A stretch of 32,722 nt of DNA from an uncultured Hyphomonadaceae bacterium (GCA_913056435.1 CAJXMY010000005.1:1-32722), one strand, 5' to 3'. Positions 8,727 through 20,165 are shown, counted from the stretch's first letter. The notes: a model not told the origin generated them from the letters alone. Translations and numbers: made by a program.

Positions 8727-9698
8727 TCACTCCTCCGCCTCGGGCAGGAGGCTGTCTGAGAGAAGTGACATCATCAGGCGCTTTTGCACCTCAAACGCCT
8801 CGGTGCCGGGCGCGATCAGCTCGACGTGTCCGCTATCTGCCAGTTCGTAATAAGCCGAGACACCGCCAGAGGCCCTCGCCTTCTCCGTCAAAGACCGTCC
8901 GAGATGGGGAGGTGATATCCGATCCTGATCACCGCTGACATTGATCAATCTGGCCGGCAAAGGCAGGAGCGACGCAACGGATGTGTCCTCCAGAACATTT
9001 CGTCGGCCCGGCTCCGGCGTTCCAGTTAGGCGATCCATGATATCTGACAGGCAGGAGGGCAATGTCACCGCTTTGCTGGCCGCGAGATCCGCCAGCCCTC
9101 CTGAATTGATTACCGCCCCGAAGGACACAGGCACGTCACCGCTCAGAGGGCTGTCTGGCGGCAGATTAGCACGCGCCGCGACCCAGCCCGCCAAATGCCC
9201 TCCGGCGGAGTGACCAAAGGCCACCAGATTGGAAACGTCCAATCCTAAATCCGGACCCTCCAGACCAAGCAGATCGACCGCCTGTGATACATCCTTAAAC
9301 GTCCCCGGAAAGCCTCCACCTGCCTCATCGACACCACGATATTCGATATTCCATACTGCCAGGCCGGCGGACCTGAGGTCCTCCGCAGCATAATTCATGA
9401 GTGTTCGGTCTGCGATCGCCTTCTGCCAGCAGCCGCCATGGATCATCACAATGACAGGGTGTGGCGGTGCGGTATCGGGGATCCAGATATCCACCAGCCC
9501 TGACTCATGGGGTGCATAGCGCCGGCTCGTCGTGGGCGACGGTAAGGGACGGCGGGTCAGGTCGGCCCAGCTCATTAACATAGCAGGGTCTTTGGCAGGA
9601 GTAACGGGTTCGCTGGATGCGGTGTGGCGTAATGAAGGCTCTGAACAGGACATCAGCGTCACAGATCCAATCAAAATGGCAAGGCAGACGGGGCGCAT
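8727..9698 (-). CDS. Alpha/beta hydrolase lipoprotein, arylformamidase/esterase-like
   Basis: Signal peptide with lipobox-like LMSC; MIHGGCWQ oxyanion motif, FGHSAGGHLAGW nucleophile elbow, DSGHVELI His. Confidence 0.85.
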   Translation of the reverse strand: MRPVCLAILIGSVTLMSCSEPSLRHTASSEPVTPAKDPAMLMSWADLTRRPLPSPTTSRRYAPHESGLVDIWIPDTAPPHPVIVMIHGGCWQKAIADRTLMNYAAEDLRSAGLAVWNIEYRGVDEAGGGFPGTFKDVSQAVDLLGLEGPDLGLDVSNLVAFGHSAGGHLAGWVAARANLPPDSPLSGDVPVSFGAVINSGGLADLAASKAVTLPSCLSDIMDRLTGTPEPGRRNVLEDTSVASLLPLPARLINVSGDQDRISPPHLGRSLTEKARASGGVSAYYELADSGHVELIAPGTEAFEVQKRLMMSLLSDSLLPEAEE

Positions 9699-9790
9699 GA
9701 TCGTTTTGTCAGCCAGCTGCCAGCCCTTGGCAAGGGCTACTGAGGGCTTAAGTGCTCTGCAGGGCCAAATGGGATGTTCAGGAGAAGCTT

Positions 9791-11011
9791 ATGCACATCA
9801 GCAGCCGGGAACAGGCCCTGGCCCTCGACGCAACCGACCCCCTCGCCGCCTTCAAAGGCCGTTTCCGGCTGCCACCGGGCATCACCTACCTCGTAGGCCA
9901 CTCCCTCGGGCCGGTCAGCGAGTCGGCGATTGCCCGATTAAACGCACATGCGCAGGGTGCCTGGGCAGTGGACATTGTCGGCGCCTGGAACAACGCAGGA
10001 TGGATTGATCTCCCCCATCAGCTTGGGGCCCGAATTGCCGCCCTTATCGGAGTCAAACCGGACAGCGTCATCGTTTGCGACAGTGTCTCCGTAAATCTGT
10101 TCAAGCTTGCGGCCGCCGCTTTGCCCCTGTCGAAGGGACCGAAAGTCATCCGTCTGGAAGCAGATGAATTCCCGACCGATAAATATATCGCGGAAAGGCT
10201 GGCAGACCTCATTGGCGTCCCGTGCGAGGTGGTGGCCCCGGAGGCCGGAGTTGATGCCCTGTCGAAGGGCGGTGTCTTCATCCGCAGTGCCGTGAACTAC
10301 CGAACATCCGAACTCGCGAACATCGAGAAAGTCGAAGAAGCCGCGAGGGCCAGTGGTGCGCTGGTGATCTGGGATCTCAGTCACGCAACGGGCCTGATCG
10401 ATCTTGACCTTGCCGCCAAGGGTGGCCAGCTCGCCGTAGGCTGTACCTATAAATATCTGAACGGTGGGCCCGGTGCACCGGCCTTTCTTTATGCGACGAA
10501 AGCGCTCTGCGAGCAGATGGCCACACCATTGCCCGGCTGGCTCGGGCATAGGACACCCTTCGACTTCGACCCGCGTTATCAGCCGGCAGAGGGCATAACC
10601 CGTTTTTTGGCCGGAACGCCACCCATCCTCGCCCTCGCGGCTCTGGAGGGGGCCCTTGACCTCTTTGAGGAGGTCGACCTCAGTGTGTGTCATCGCAAGG
10701 CCATGGCGCTCGGTGACCTCTGCCTGTCTTATGCAGACGAGTTGGGGCTTTCGACCCTTTCACCCCCCGCAGGACAACGACGCGGGGGACATATCAGCCT
10801 ACAGCACGAAAAAGGCTATGAAATCGTCCAGGCCCTCGCAGAGAGAGGGCGCAAGGCCGATTTCAGGGCGCCTGAAACCATACGATTGGGCTTCTCGCCG
10901 CTTTTCCTGTCATATGCAGATGTCTGGGACACGATGGAGGACCTGGCCGCTATCCTGAACCAAAGGCTCTGGGACAGGCCACACTTCGCGAAACGGGGCA
11001 AGGTAACCTAA
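9791..11011 (+). CDS. kynU: Kynureninase
   Basis: YLVGHSLGP, WDLSHATGLIDLDL, GCTYKYLNGGPGAPAFLY (PLP Lys), QPAEGITRFLAGTPPILALAALEGAL; start at the ATG after AGGAG rather than the longer ORF start. Confidence 0.92.
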   Translation: MHISSREQALALDATDPLAAFKGRFRLPPGITYLVGHSLGPVSESAIARLNAHAQGAWAVDIVGAWNNAGWIDLPHQLGARIAALIGVKPDSVIVCDSVSVNLFKLAAAALPLSKGPKVIRLEADEFPTDKYIAERLADLIGVPCEVVAPEAGVDALSKGGVFIRSAVNYRTSELANIEKVEEAARASGALVIWDLSHATGLIDLDLAAKGGQLAVGCTYKYLNGGPGAPAFLYATKALCEQMATPLPGWLGHRTPFDFDPRYQPAEGITRFLAGTPPILALAALEGALDLFEEVDLSVCHRKAMALGDLCLSYADELGLSTLSPPAGQRRGGHISLQHEKGYEIVQALAERGRKADFRAPETIRLGFSPLFLSYADVWDTMEDLAAILNQRLWDRPHFAKRGKVT

Positions 11012-11532
11012 TCAAGCCCCGACTCATCCAGAAAGTCAGCGAGCGCCTCAAGAGTATCCAAGGACGTCAGAAGATCAGGGCGCTGCGCGGGCGATACAAG
11101 ATCCGGCACAACAGGCTGGGTGACAGTCAAATGCCGGATGACCTCTGTGCAGGCCACAAGTCCTGCGGCCAGAGCATCCGTCCGGATATGCCACGCCAGA
11201 CCCCTTGGGTGCATCACCTCGTTTCGGGCCGTCACCAGGGCCTCGAAGTCATGCCGGCGGCTCCGAGACAAAGACAGCGTAAAGGGCGCCGGAAGCCGGT
11301 TTACATTTGCCGCCCTGAGCAACAGTTCGGTGGTCCCGGCCTTGTCCGGGATCCGGTCGCCAACGGCGGACAAAGACAGCGCGGCCGCCTGTTGTGCCGC
11401 CAGAACCACGTCACAGACCAGGGCCGGCAACTCTGAAGGGTGCTCAAGGCAACATTCGGCATGGGCAGCAGCTCTTTTCAGGGTTGCTGACAGCTGCTCC
11501 TCAGCCAACAGAGGATGCCACCGGGTCCTCAT
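11008..11532 (-). CDS. Hypothetical protein with HEPN-like RNxxxH signature
   Basis: Mostly helical; FEALVTARNEVMHPRGLAW contains R-N-x3-H. Lies 39 nt (TTG start: 18 nt) downstream of mdh on the same strand. Confidence 0.6.
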   Translation of the reverse strand: MRTRWHPLLAEEQLSATLKRAAAHAECCLEHPSELPALVCDVVLAAQQAAALSLSAVGDRIPDKAGTTELLLRAANVNRLPAPFTLSLSRSRRHDFEALVTARNEVMHPRGLAWHIRTDALAAGLVACTEVIRHLTVTQPVVPDLVSPAQRPDLLTSLDTLEALADFLDESGLD

Positions 11533-11571
11533 GGTCAGCCCACGCAACAGCAAAAGCCGACCGGCAAAATG

Positions 11572-13115
<1,544 letters not shown>

Positions 13116-13661
13116 TCAATGTCGGCTGCCCCACACCCTCAATGGATCGAAGACGCCCGTCTCGGCGGCCTGCTGAAGCTTTTCCAACTGCGCCATAACT
13201 GAACCCGTCTCCGCGACCTGGGGACCCCCGTAGAGCGCTGCATCCAGCCGACAAATTCGCTCGAACAGATTTTCACACTGTTCAACAAGGTCAAGAAACA
13301 CGTCTGGGAGGCCAAGCCCCCTCTGCGAAGAGGCATTCAGCGCCGGATCCTCGCGGCTAATCCGGTATTTCTTCTGCATGGCCTCCTGAGGCTGCATATC
13401 GCCTTCACGAACGGCCTTGTGCATAACAAGCCAGCTGGCAGCCTGCATCAGCCGCGTGGTCAATTCCATACTCCAGGCTGCATAGGTCAGTCCGGCTTCA
13501 CGGGACAAGTCATCTGACAGCTCTCGGCCCGGCCCATCGAGATAAGCCGCGGTGCTTTCCACCAGGGCCATGCCATCTGCAAAGACTTTCTCAAAAACCT
13601 TTCCCCCGGCGAAATTGAGGGCGTCAAGATCATTCTTATTGAGCGATTTTATAGTGGACAT
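13116..13661 (-). CDS. rcdA: DUF1465/RcdA-family protein (CtrA proteolysis adaptor family)
   Basis: FADGMALVESTAAYLDGPGRELSDDLSREAGLTYAAWSMELTTRLMQAASWLVMHKAVREGDM is characteristic of DUF1465/RcdA. Confidence 0.85.
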   Translation of the reverse strand: MSTIKSLNKNDLDALNFAGGKVFEKVFADGMALVESTAAYLDGPGRELSDDLSREAGLTYAAWSMELTTRLMQAASWLVMHKAVREGDMQPQEAMQKKYRISREDPALNASSQRGLGLPDVFLDLVEQCENLFERICRLDAALYGGPQVAETGSVMAQLEKLQQAAETGVFDPLRVWGSRH

Positions 13662-13718
13662 GCGTTCGCCTGACTCAGAGAGATCCTGCTGGTTTAATTC
13701 CGAGGTGCTTCCGATGGG

Positions 13719-13895
13719 TTAATCCATATTCCCAAAAAGTGAATTGGCAGAGTCGAGATGCGAGGCCTTGCGCTTCAACTCCGCCTCGCAAGCCTCAATA
13801 TCCGCCTTCAGAGCCTCAATCCGGTGCTGAAGCTCCGCAACCGACAAAGTCTCCAGATCAATGGCCTGTTTGGGCCTCTGCTCATCTTCCATCAT
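13719..13895 (-). CDS. DUF1192 family protein
   Basis: MMEDEQRPKQAIDLETLSVAELQHRIEALKADIEACEAELKRKASHLDSANSLF; start trimmed to MMEDE. Confidence 0.85.
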   Translation of the reverse strand: MMEDEQRPKQAIDLETLSVAELQHRIEALKADIEACEAELKRKASHLDSANSLFGNMD

Positions 13896-13981
13896 GTAAC
13901 TGCATCCCTTGTGCAAGTTGCTCTTAGAAGGCAAAGGGAGCAAGGCAAAGGCAAAATGACAAGTCCTGAAAGGATCAAAAC

Positions 13982-14965
13982 ATGGCGGACACGATGTGGG
14001 CTATCCACCATGATGGCGACGCCCCCCTGACGACCATAGAAGCCCCCAAGCCCAGCTGCGGTGCAGAGGAAGTTTTGGTACGTGTTTATGCGGCCGGCCT
14101 GAACCGCGCCGATCTTGTTCAACGCGCCGGTTTTTACCCGGCGCCCCCGGGCGCGTCCAAAATCCTTGGTCTCGAATGCGCGGGTGAGGTGGTTGCCTGC
14201 GGTGACGCTGTTTCTGAATGGGCGGTGGGGGACCGGGTTTGCGGACTGATGGCGGGTGGCGGTTATGCCGAATATGCGCTCGTCCATCAGGGATCCATGT
14301 TTGCCCTGCCATCCTCTATGAGTTTCAACGAAGGCGCAGCTCTTCCAGAGGTCATGATGACCGTGTGGGCCAATATATTCGACCGTTGCGGGATCCAACC
14401 CGGCGAGACGCTGCTGATCCATGGGGGAACAAGCGGGATCGGGACCATGGCCATCCAGATGGCGCGTTATGCTGGCGTGGGCCCCGTTATCATCACCGCC
14501 GGGACAGATGAAAAATGCAGAGCGGCCCAGGCGATGGGCGCAGACATCACCATCAATTACAGGTCTGAGAACTTTGAGACCGTCCTCGCCGATCATGGCG
14601 GCGCAGATGTCATTCTTGACATGGTTGGCGGCGATTATGTTCAGAAGAATATTTCTGCCGCCAAAATAAACGGCAGGATTTGCAATATCGCCTACATGCA
14701 GGGGGCCAAGGTCGAATTGAACCTACTTCCGATCATGTTAAAGCGACTCATCCTCACGGGCACAACGTTGCGGGCTCGGCCTGATAACGAAAAACAGCGC
14801 ATCCGGGATGCCATCCTCAAAGGGTTCTGGCCGGGGGTTCTGGCCGGTGATATCCGGCCTGTTATCGACAGCGTTTATGCGTTTGATGACGCAGAGACCG
14901 CTCACGCCAAATTCTCGGCAGGGGGTCACATTGGGAAGATACTGCTGAGTTTGACCACAAGCTAA
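13982..14965 (+). CDS. NAD(P)H:quinone oxidoreductase, zinc-independent MDR family
   Basis: YAAGLNRADLVQRAGFYPAPPGASKILGLECAGEVVACGD, IHGGTSGIGTMAIQMA, Rossmann fold, C-terminal AHAKFSAGGHIGKILL. Confidence 0.93.
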   Translation: MADTMWAIHHDGDAPLTTIEAPKPSCGAEEVLVRVYAAGLNRADLVQRAGFYPAPPGASKILGLECAGEVVACGDAVSEWAVGDRVCGLMAGGGYAEYALVHQGSMFALPSSMSFNEGAALPEVMMTVWANIFDRCGIQPGETLLIHGGTSGIGTMAIQMARYAGVGPVIITAGTDEKCRAAQAMGADITINYRSENFETVLADHGGADVILDMVGGDYVQKNISAAKINGRICNIAYMQGAKVELNLLPIMLKRLILTGTTLRARPDNEKQRIRDAILKGFWPGVLAGDIRPVIDSVYAFDDAETAHAKFSAGGHIGKILLSLTTS

Positions 14966-15028
14966 GCTTTCAAAACCCTCGCTTCGACGCTATATGGATC
15001 GGGTTAGGTAATGCACTCGGATACCTGA

Positions 15029-15053
15029 CCGCCCGGTACGACGTGCCGGGCGG
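15029..15053 (+). terminator. Strong GC-rich hairpin between quinone oxidoreductase and trcR
   Basis: CCGCCCGGTAC-GAC-GTGCCGGGCGG (11-bp arms with one G-U pair on the + transcript), followed by CTGTGTTTCT. Confidence 0.6.
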
Positions 15054-15093
15054 CTGTGTTTCTGGGACCCGTTGACGACTTAAGGAGGCCCAG

Positions 15094-15768
15094 ATGGCCG
15101 ATATTCTCATGCCGAAGGCCACTGCGGTGTGGCTGATCGATAACACCACGCTGACCTTCGAACAGGTCGCCGATTTCTGCGGCCTCCATCACCTTGAGGT
15201 CAAGGGTATCGCCGACGGCGACGTGGCCGAGAATATGCGCGGTGTTGATCCGATTTCTGGCGGGGAGCTGACCCGAGAGGAGATCCAGAAGGCCGAAGAC
15301 AACCCGGATTATCGGATGAAGGTCGCGCCATCCAAGATCGCCCACATTCCCCAGCCCAAAAGAAAGGGGGCACGTTACACACCTGTGGCGCGCCGGGGCG
15401 ACAAGCCGGACGCCATTGCATGGTTTATCCGAAATCACCCGGAAGTTACCGATGCCCAAATCTCGAAGCTGATCGGCACAACCAAAGCCACCATCACGAA
15501 TGTACGCGAAAAAACCCATTGGAACAGCGCGAACATACGCCCTGTTGACCCCGTCACAGCGGGGCTGTGTTCTCAGATTGAGCTGGATGAAGTCATCGCC
15601 AAAGCGACGGACCGCCGTCGCAAAATGGATGCCGATCGGGCGAAACAGGATGAGGGGCCAAGCCTGAAGCCGGCGAGCGAAACAGAGCAAACTGGTTTGG
15701 AAGAACCGGAGACAGAAACGAAGTCAGAGCCGACGGCTGAAGATATATTCAGTAACTTTAAAGGCTGA
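15094..15768 (+). CDS. trcR: DUF1013 family, cell cycle transcriptional regulator TrcR
   Basis: [107 protein letters not shown] ribosome-binding site. Confidence 0.92.
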   Translation: MADILMPKATAVWLIDNTTLTFEQVADFCGLHHLEVKGIADGDVAENMRGVDPISGGELTREEIQKAEDNPDYRMKVAPSKIAHIPQPKRKGARYTPVARRGDKPDAIAWFIRNHPEVTDAQISKLIGTTKATITNVREKTHWNSANIRPVDPVTAGLCSQIELDEVIAKATDRRRKMDADRAKQDEGPSLKPASETEQTGLEEPETETKSEPTAEDIFSNFKG

Positions 15769-16507
15769 CCGTTTGCTGGCGCGCCATAGAGAGCGCTTCT
15801 TCAGGGTCAATATCCCCATCATATAAGGCGCGCCCGAGAATACTGCCTGAAATGGCATTTTTCCCCTGATGGGCTTTTAGTCTGCTGATATCCTTCACAC
15901 TCGCGACCCCTCCGGACGCGATAACCGGGATGGAAACGGAGTCTGCGACGGCCCCTGTGAAGGCGACGTTGACCCCGGTTTTCATCCCATCCCGGGCAAT
16001 ATCCGTCACAATCAGAGCGGCGACCCCGCATCCCTCGAACCGTTGGGCGAGTTCAGTGGCCGGTAACGCGCTTGTTTCCGCCCAGCCCTCAACGGCAACC
16101 ATGCCATCTCGGGCATCGATCCCAACCACAATTCGACCCGGCAAGGCGGTTGCTGCCGACACCACAAGGTCCGGGTCCCTTAAGGCAGCGGTCCCAAGAA
16201 TCACCCGCGAAATTCCTGCCTCAAGCCAGGCATCAATCTGATCACGAGACCGAATACCTCCTCCAAGCTGGACCGGCACCGGCGTGGCCTTGAGAATGGC
16301 CCGGACCGCGTCTCCATTGGCTGACCGGCCCAAAAAAGCCCCGTCCAGGTCGACCACGTGCAGGGCATCAAAACCCATCGCAGAGAAACGCCGGGCTTGG
16401 TCCGCGGGGTCGGAATTAAACGCTGTGGCACGCTCCATCTCCCCCCTCAGAAGCCGGACACAGGCACCATTCTTCAAGTCGATGGCAGGAAAGAGGCGAA
16501 AGGTCAT
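15758..16507 (-). CDS. hisA: 1-(5-phosphoribosyl)-5-[(5-phosphoribosylamino)methylideneamino]imidazole-4-carboxamide isomerase
   Basis: [46 protein letters not shown]. Confidence 0.97.
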   Translation of the reverse strand: MTFRLFPAIDLKNGACVRLLRGEMERATAFNSDPADQARRFSAMGFDALHVVDLDGAFLGRSANGDAVRAILKATPVPVQLGGGIRSRDQIDAWLEAGISRVILGTAALRDPDLVVSAATALPGRIVVGIDARDGMVAVEGWAETSALPATELAQRFEGCGVAALIVTDIARDGMKTGVNVAFTGAVADSVSIPVIASGGVASVKDISRLKAHQGKNAISGSILGRALYDGDIDPEEALSMARQQTVSL

Positions 16508-17148
16508 CTTGGGGTCCAGCTAAGAAAATTGGCCAGCAGACGCAAACCGGTGCGTTGACTTTTTTCCGGGTGAAACTGGGTCGCAAACATGTTGTCGCGA
16601 GCAACGGCTGCGATCATGTCGCCCCCATAGTCTGTCAAAGCGGCCACGTCGCCTGGGCCGGCGAATGTATAAGCATAAGAATGGGTGAAATAAACGTGAG
16701 GGCTTTGGCCGAGCCCTTCGAGCACGGGGTGCGGGCGCACAGGTTTCAGCTCATTCCAGCCCATGTGCGGAACCCTGTATTGCGGCCCCGGCGAAATCCG
16801 GTCAACGTCACCAGGAATCCAGTTCAGGCCGGCTGTCTCGCCATCCTCAAGCCCCCGGGTCGCGAGCAATTGCTGACCGACGCAGATCCCCAGGAATGGA
16901 ACGGCCCGCCGGAGCACGGCCTCTTCCATGGCGGACACCAAACCGTCTATGCGCCTCAAACCGGATGCACAATCGGAAAAGTGGCCGACGCCGGGCAACA
17001 CCACCCGATCGCTTGAGGCAACCGTGTCCGGACAGGATGTGATCGAAATCATCACATCGTCGTGGAGGCTCGATGCGGCCTTTCTCAGGGCGCGTTCAGC
17101 CGAATGGAGGTTACCGGAGCCGTAGTCGATCAGCGCGATGGATGCCAT
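16504..17148 (-). CDS. hisH: Imidazole glycerol phosphate synthase subunit HisH
   Basis: [53 protein letters not shown]. Confidence 0.97.
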   Translation of the reverse strand: MASIALIDYGSGNLHSAERALRKAASSLHDDVMISITSCPDTVASSDRVVLPGVGHFSDCASGLRRIDGLVSAMEEAVLRRAVPFLGICVGQQLLATRGLEDGETAGLNWIPGDVDRISPGPQYRVPHMGWNELKPVRPHPVLEGLGQSPHVYFTHSYAYTFAGPGDVAALTDYGGDMIAAVARDNMFATQFHPEKSQRTGLRLLANFLSWTPR

Positions 17149-17162
17149 TCGCGCTTCTTGTC

Positions 17163-17756
17163 CTAAAGAGCGCCTTTTGTCGATGCCGCAGCTCCAGCCA
17201 GACGCTCATCACGCGCTACAGCCATCCGAAGCGCCCTCGCGGTCGCTTTAAAACAGCTTTCAGCGATGTGGTGACAATTCTCTCCGTAAAGCGTCTCAAT
17301 GTGCAGGCACATCCCGCCATTTCCCGCCAAGGCAAAGAAAAATTCACGAAACAGCTCGGTGTCCATATCGCCAATCTTGTCACGTGAGAACGCGACATTC
17401 CAAATTGTGTAGGGACGATTGCAGAGATCAAGCGCTGCCCGACTCAGGGTCTCATCCATCGGAACATAGGCATGTCCATAACGAACCACGCCCGCGAAAT
17501 CGCCGAGCGCCTCCTTGATCGCGCGCCCGATCACAATGCCCGTATCTTCGACGGTATGGTGACCATCGATATGAAGATCCCCCCGGGTCCGAACTTTCAG
17601 ATCAATAAAGCTGTGGCGCCCCAAGGCCTCAAGCATGTGATCGAAGAAACCGATCCCGGTCTCAATATCTGTTTTGCCGGTGCCATCCAAATTGACCGAC
17701 ACCTCAATGTCGGTTTCCTTGGTCTGGCGCTTTACGGTGGCTTTTCTGTCAGTCAT
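17163..17756 (-). CDS. hisB: Imidazoleglycerol-phosphate dehydratase
   Basis: [62 protein letters not shown]. Confidence 0.97.
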   Translation of the reverse strand: MTDRKATVKRQTKETDIEVSVNLDGTGKTDIETGIGFFDHMLEALGRHSFIDLKVRTRGDLHIDGHHTVEDTGIVIGRAIKEALGDFAGVVRYGHAYVPMDETLSRAALDLCNRPYTIWNVAFSRDKIGDMDTELFREFFFALAGNGGMCLHIETLYGENCHHIAESCFKATARALRMAVARDERLAGAAASTKGAL

Positions 17757-17831
17757 ATCGGCCCAATAATCCTAATTCCTGCAGATGACTACCATCCTTT
17801 TCGTTCACATCTCCCTAAGCAATGACTGATA

Positions 17832-19562
17832 GTGTTCGCCGAAGAAATGGCGGCGAGGCAAGAAGTGAGCGTCACGAGGACAATTTGGGAAAAAGCAAGA
17901 CGTGGCCGTCTGGAGTGGTACCTACCGCTGGCGGCTTTTTGTGTTGCCCTCATCCTCGCAGGCAGCATGCTGGCGCTTGATGTACAAGCCTCAACAGAAG
18001 TTGAAGGGCTCCTGGCCATTGGTGCCGCGGGCATTGTGGCCCTGATGGCCCACTTTCTGGCTCGCCATCTCACGCGATTCTTGAGCCAGCTGAATGGCGA
18101 TATTCGAGCCATTAGGGGCCTGTCCCCGTCTGATCTGGACGAATTTGACCCCCCTTTTGTAGAACTCCGGCGCCTTCGTCTCGAAGTCCTCAGAACCCGT
18201 CGTGCCATCAATCGGACAATGGGTCAGCTGCACCGCGCCGCAGAAATCGACAGACGGACCGGACTGTTGAATGAACTCAGCTTGCAAAAGAAAATTGAGA
18301 GCGCGCTTACCAGTGCCCGGTTTGACAATCCCGCGGCGCTGATCTTGCTCAAATTTGGCGGTTATGACGAAAAGATAGGCCGCGAACGTGAAAACCTTAT
18401 GGTTCAGCACGTCTCCAAGGTATTGAAGAACACGGTGCAGAAATGCGAGTCCGACCGAGGGCTATCCCCCGGCCAATGGCCACTATCCTCGCCCGGCTCC
18501 AATCGGTATGCGATCCTCGCACAGGATTTCGGACACCGTGATGATCTGGCGTCCCTCGTCAGGGAGCTTCAGGCCGCGTTTCGAAATCCTGTCCGTCTTG
18601 ATGACCAATCGGTTCAGCTCACCCTCGAAGGGAGTATCGTCCTGATCCCCGAGGACGGCGACTCCGTCTCTCACGTTCAGCATCGGGCTGAGGACACCCT
18701 TCGCGACCTGAAGCTCCAGAACAAAACAGGATTTGGCTTTTACTCGCCAAAGCTTGAGCGTCAACGCGACGCGGTCCGCAAGCTGGAGGCAGAGCTTCGA
18801 ACCGCGATCGACGAAGATCGGTTTATCCCCCTGTTTCAACCTAAAGTCGATCTTATAACAGGACGAATTACTGGTGTGGAGGCCCTCGCGCGATGGCAGC
18901 TCCCAACAGGCCGCCTGGTCTCCCCTTCGGTTTTTATAGAATTGGCCGAGGCGACCGGGCAGATCGGGGCCATCGGGGAGCAAATCCTTCGGAAGGCCTG
19001 CGCTGAAGCAGCGACATGGGTCCGGTCAGCAGGGCCCCTCTGTCTGGCCGTCAACGTCTCTCCTCAACAATTCGAAGACCAGTCCCTGACCCAAACCATC
19101 CTGGACGCCATTGCTAAATCCGGCCTCCCTCCAAGATGTCTACAAATTGAAATCACGGAAAGTCTGGCCATCGCTCATCCAGATCGGGTCAGAACAGTCC
19201 TTGCTCCTCTGCGTAAACTGGGCATGCAGCTGGCCATTGATGATTTCGGGACCGGCCATTCGAATCTCGCCACGCTGACACAACTAGATTTCGACGTCTT
19301 CAAGATCGACCGGCAATTCGTCACCGGTATCCCCACGGACCCGCAGGCCAATGCCATTGTCGACATGATCCTGAGCATGGCGCGGACGCTGAATATGCAA
19401 ATCGTCGGGGAAGGTATCGAGACTCAGGATCAAGCTAATTTCCTGGCCCAGAAGGGCTGTCACATCGGACAAGGTTTTCTCTATCGCCCCCCGATCACAG
19501 CGGCAGAGTTGAGAGAGCTTCTGGCAGATCAGCCTTTCATGCTGCAGCGAAAACGCGCTTAG
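17832..19562 (+). CDS. Membrane-anchored protein with degenerate GGDEF and intact EAL domain (predicted c-di-GMP phosphodiesterase)
   Basis: N-terminal TM helices; GGDEF site reads GSNRY; EAL motifs GVEALARW, AVNVSPQQF, EITESLA, IDDFGTGHSNL, FKIDRQFV, GEGIET, GQGFLYRPP. Start may be GTG 17832 or ATG 17847. Confidence 0.92.
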   Translation: MFAEEMAARQEVSVTRTIWEKARRGRLEWYLPLAAFCVALILAGSMLALDVQASTEVEGLLAIGAAGIVALMAHFLARHLTRFLSQLNGDIRAIRGLSPSDLDEFDPPFVELRRLRLEVLRTRRAINRTMGQLHRAAEIDRRTGLLNELSLQKKIESALTSARFDNPAALILLKFGGYDEKIGRERENLMVQHVSKVLKNTVQKCESDRGLSPGQWPLSSPGSNRYAILAQDFGHRDDLASLVRELQAAFRNPVRLDDQSVQLTLEGSIVLIPEDGDSVSHVQHRAEDTLRDLKLQNKTGFGFYSPKLERQRDAVRKLEAELRTAIDEDRFIPLFQPKVDLITGRITGVEALARWQLPTGRLVSPSVFIELAEATGQIGAIGEQILRKACAEAATWVRSAGPLCLAVNVSPQQFEDQSLTQTILDAIAKSGLPPRCLQIEITESLAIAHPDRVRTVLAPLRKLGMQLAIDDFGTGHSNLATLTQLDFDVFKIDRQFVTGIPTDPQANAIVDMILSMARTLNMQIVGEGIETQDQANFLAQKGCHIGQGFLYRPPITAAELRELLADQPFMLQRKRA

Positions 19563-19613
19563 TCAGGTATTGCCACTTGCCTTAAGCCCGGTCCATCGCC
19601 AAATCATGCAGCG

Positions 19614-20165
19614 ATGACCATGCACAATGTTCCCGACTGGCACGGTACCACGATCCTCGCGGTACGCACTCCAACTCAAATCGCCCTGCTCAGCGATGGG
19701 CAGGTCTCAATGGGTCAGACGGTCATGAAGGGGAATGCCCGGAAAGTGCGACGCATTGGAAACGGAGAAATCCTTGCCGGATTCGCCGGTGCAACGGCAG
19801 ATGCCTTCACCCTATTTGAGCGCCTAGAGCAAAAACTAGAGCGATTTCCCGGCCAACTACAAAGAGCAGCAGTGGAACTCGCCAAGGAATGGCGAACAGA
19901 AAAATACCTGCAGAAACTCGAAGCCTTGCTAATCGTGGCAGATCGGCAAACCACGCTTGTCATCACCGGGGCTGGCGATGTGCTTGAACCCGAGCACAGT
20001 GTGGTGGCTGTCGGATCAGGGGGAAATTATGCCCTCGCAGCGGCACGGGCGTTGGTGGGATATGAGACGGACGCAGAAACACTGGGCCGAAAAGCCATGG
20101 GCATCGCCGCCGATATTTGCGTCTTCACCAATGATAATTTCACCGTTGAGATCTTGGATGTTTAA
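19614..20165 (+). CDS. hslV: ATP-dependent protease peptidase subunit HslV
   Basis: [11 protein letters not shown] (catalytic Thr), [58 protein letters not shown]. Confidence 0.98.
   Translation: MTMHNVPDWHGTTILAVRTPTQIALLSDGQVSMGQTVMKGNARKVRRIGNGEILAGFAGATADAFTLFERLEQKLERFPGQLQRAAVELAKEWRTEKYLQKLEALLIVADRQTTLVITGAGDVLEPEHSVVAVGSGGNYALAAARALVGYETDAETLGRKAMGIAADICVFTNDNFTVEILDV

Noticed and set aside
13672-13722. GANTC (GACTC) and two TTAA half-sites between DUF1192 and rcdA, considered as CcrM/CtrA control sites
   Set aside because: Single GANTC is expected by chance, and TTAA spacing (about 21 nt) does not fit the canonical TTAA-N7-TTAA CtrA site.
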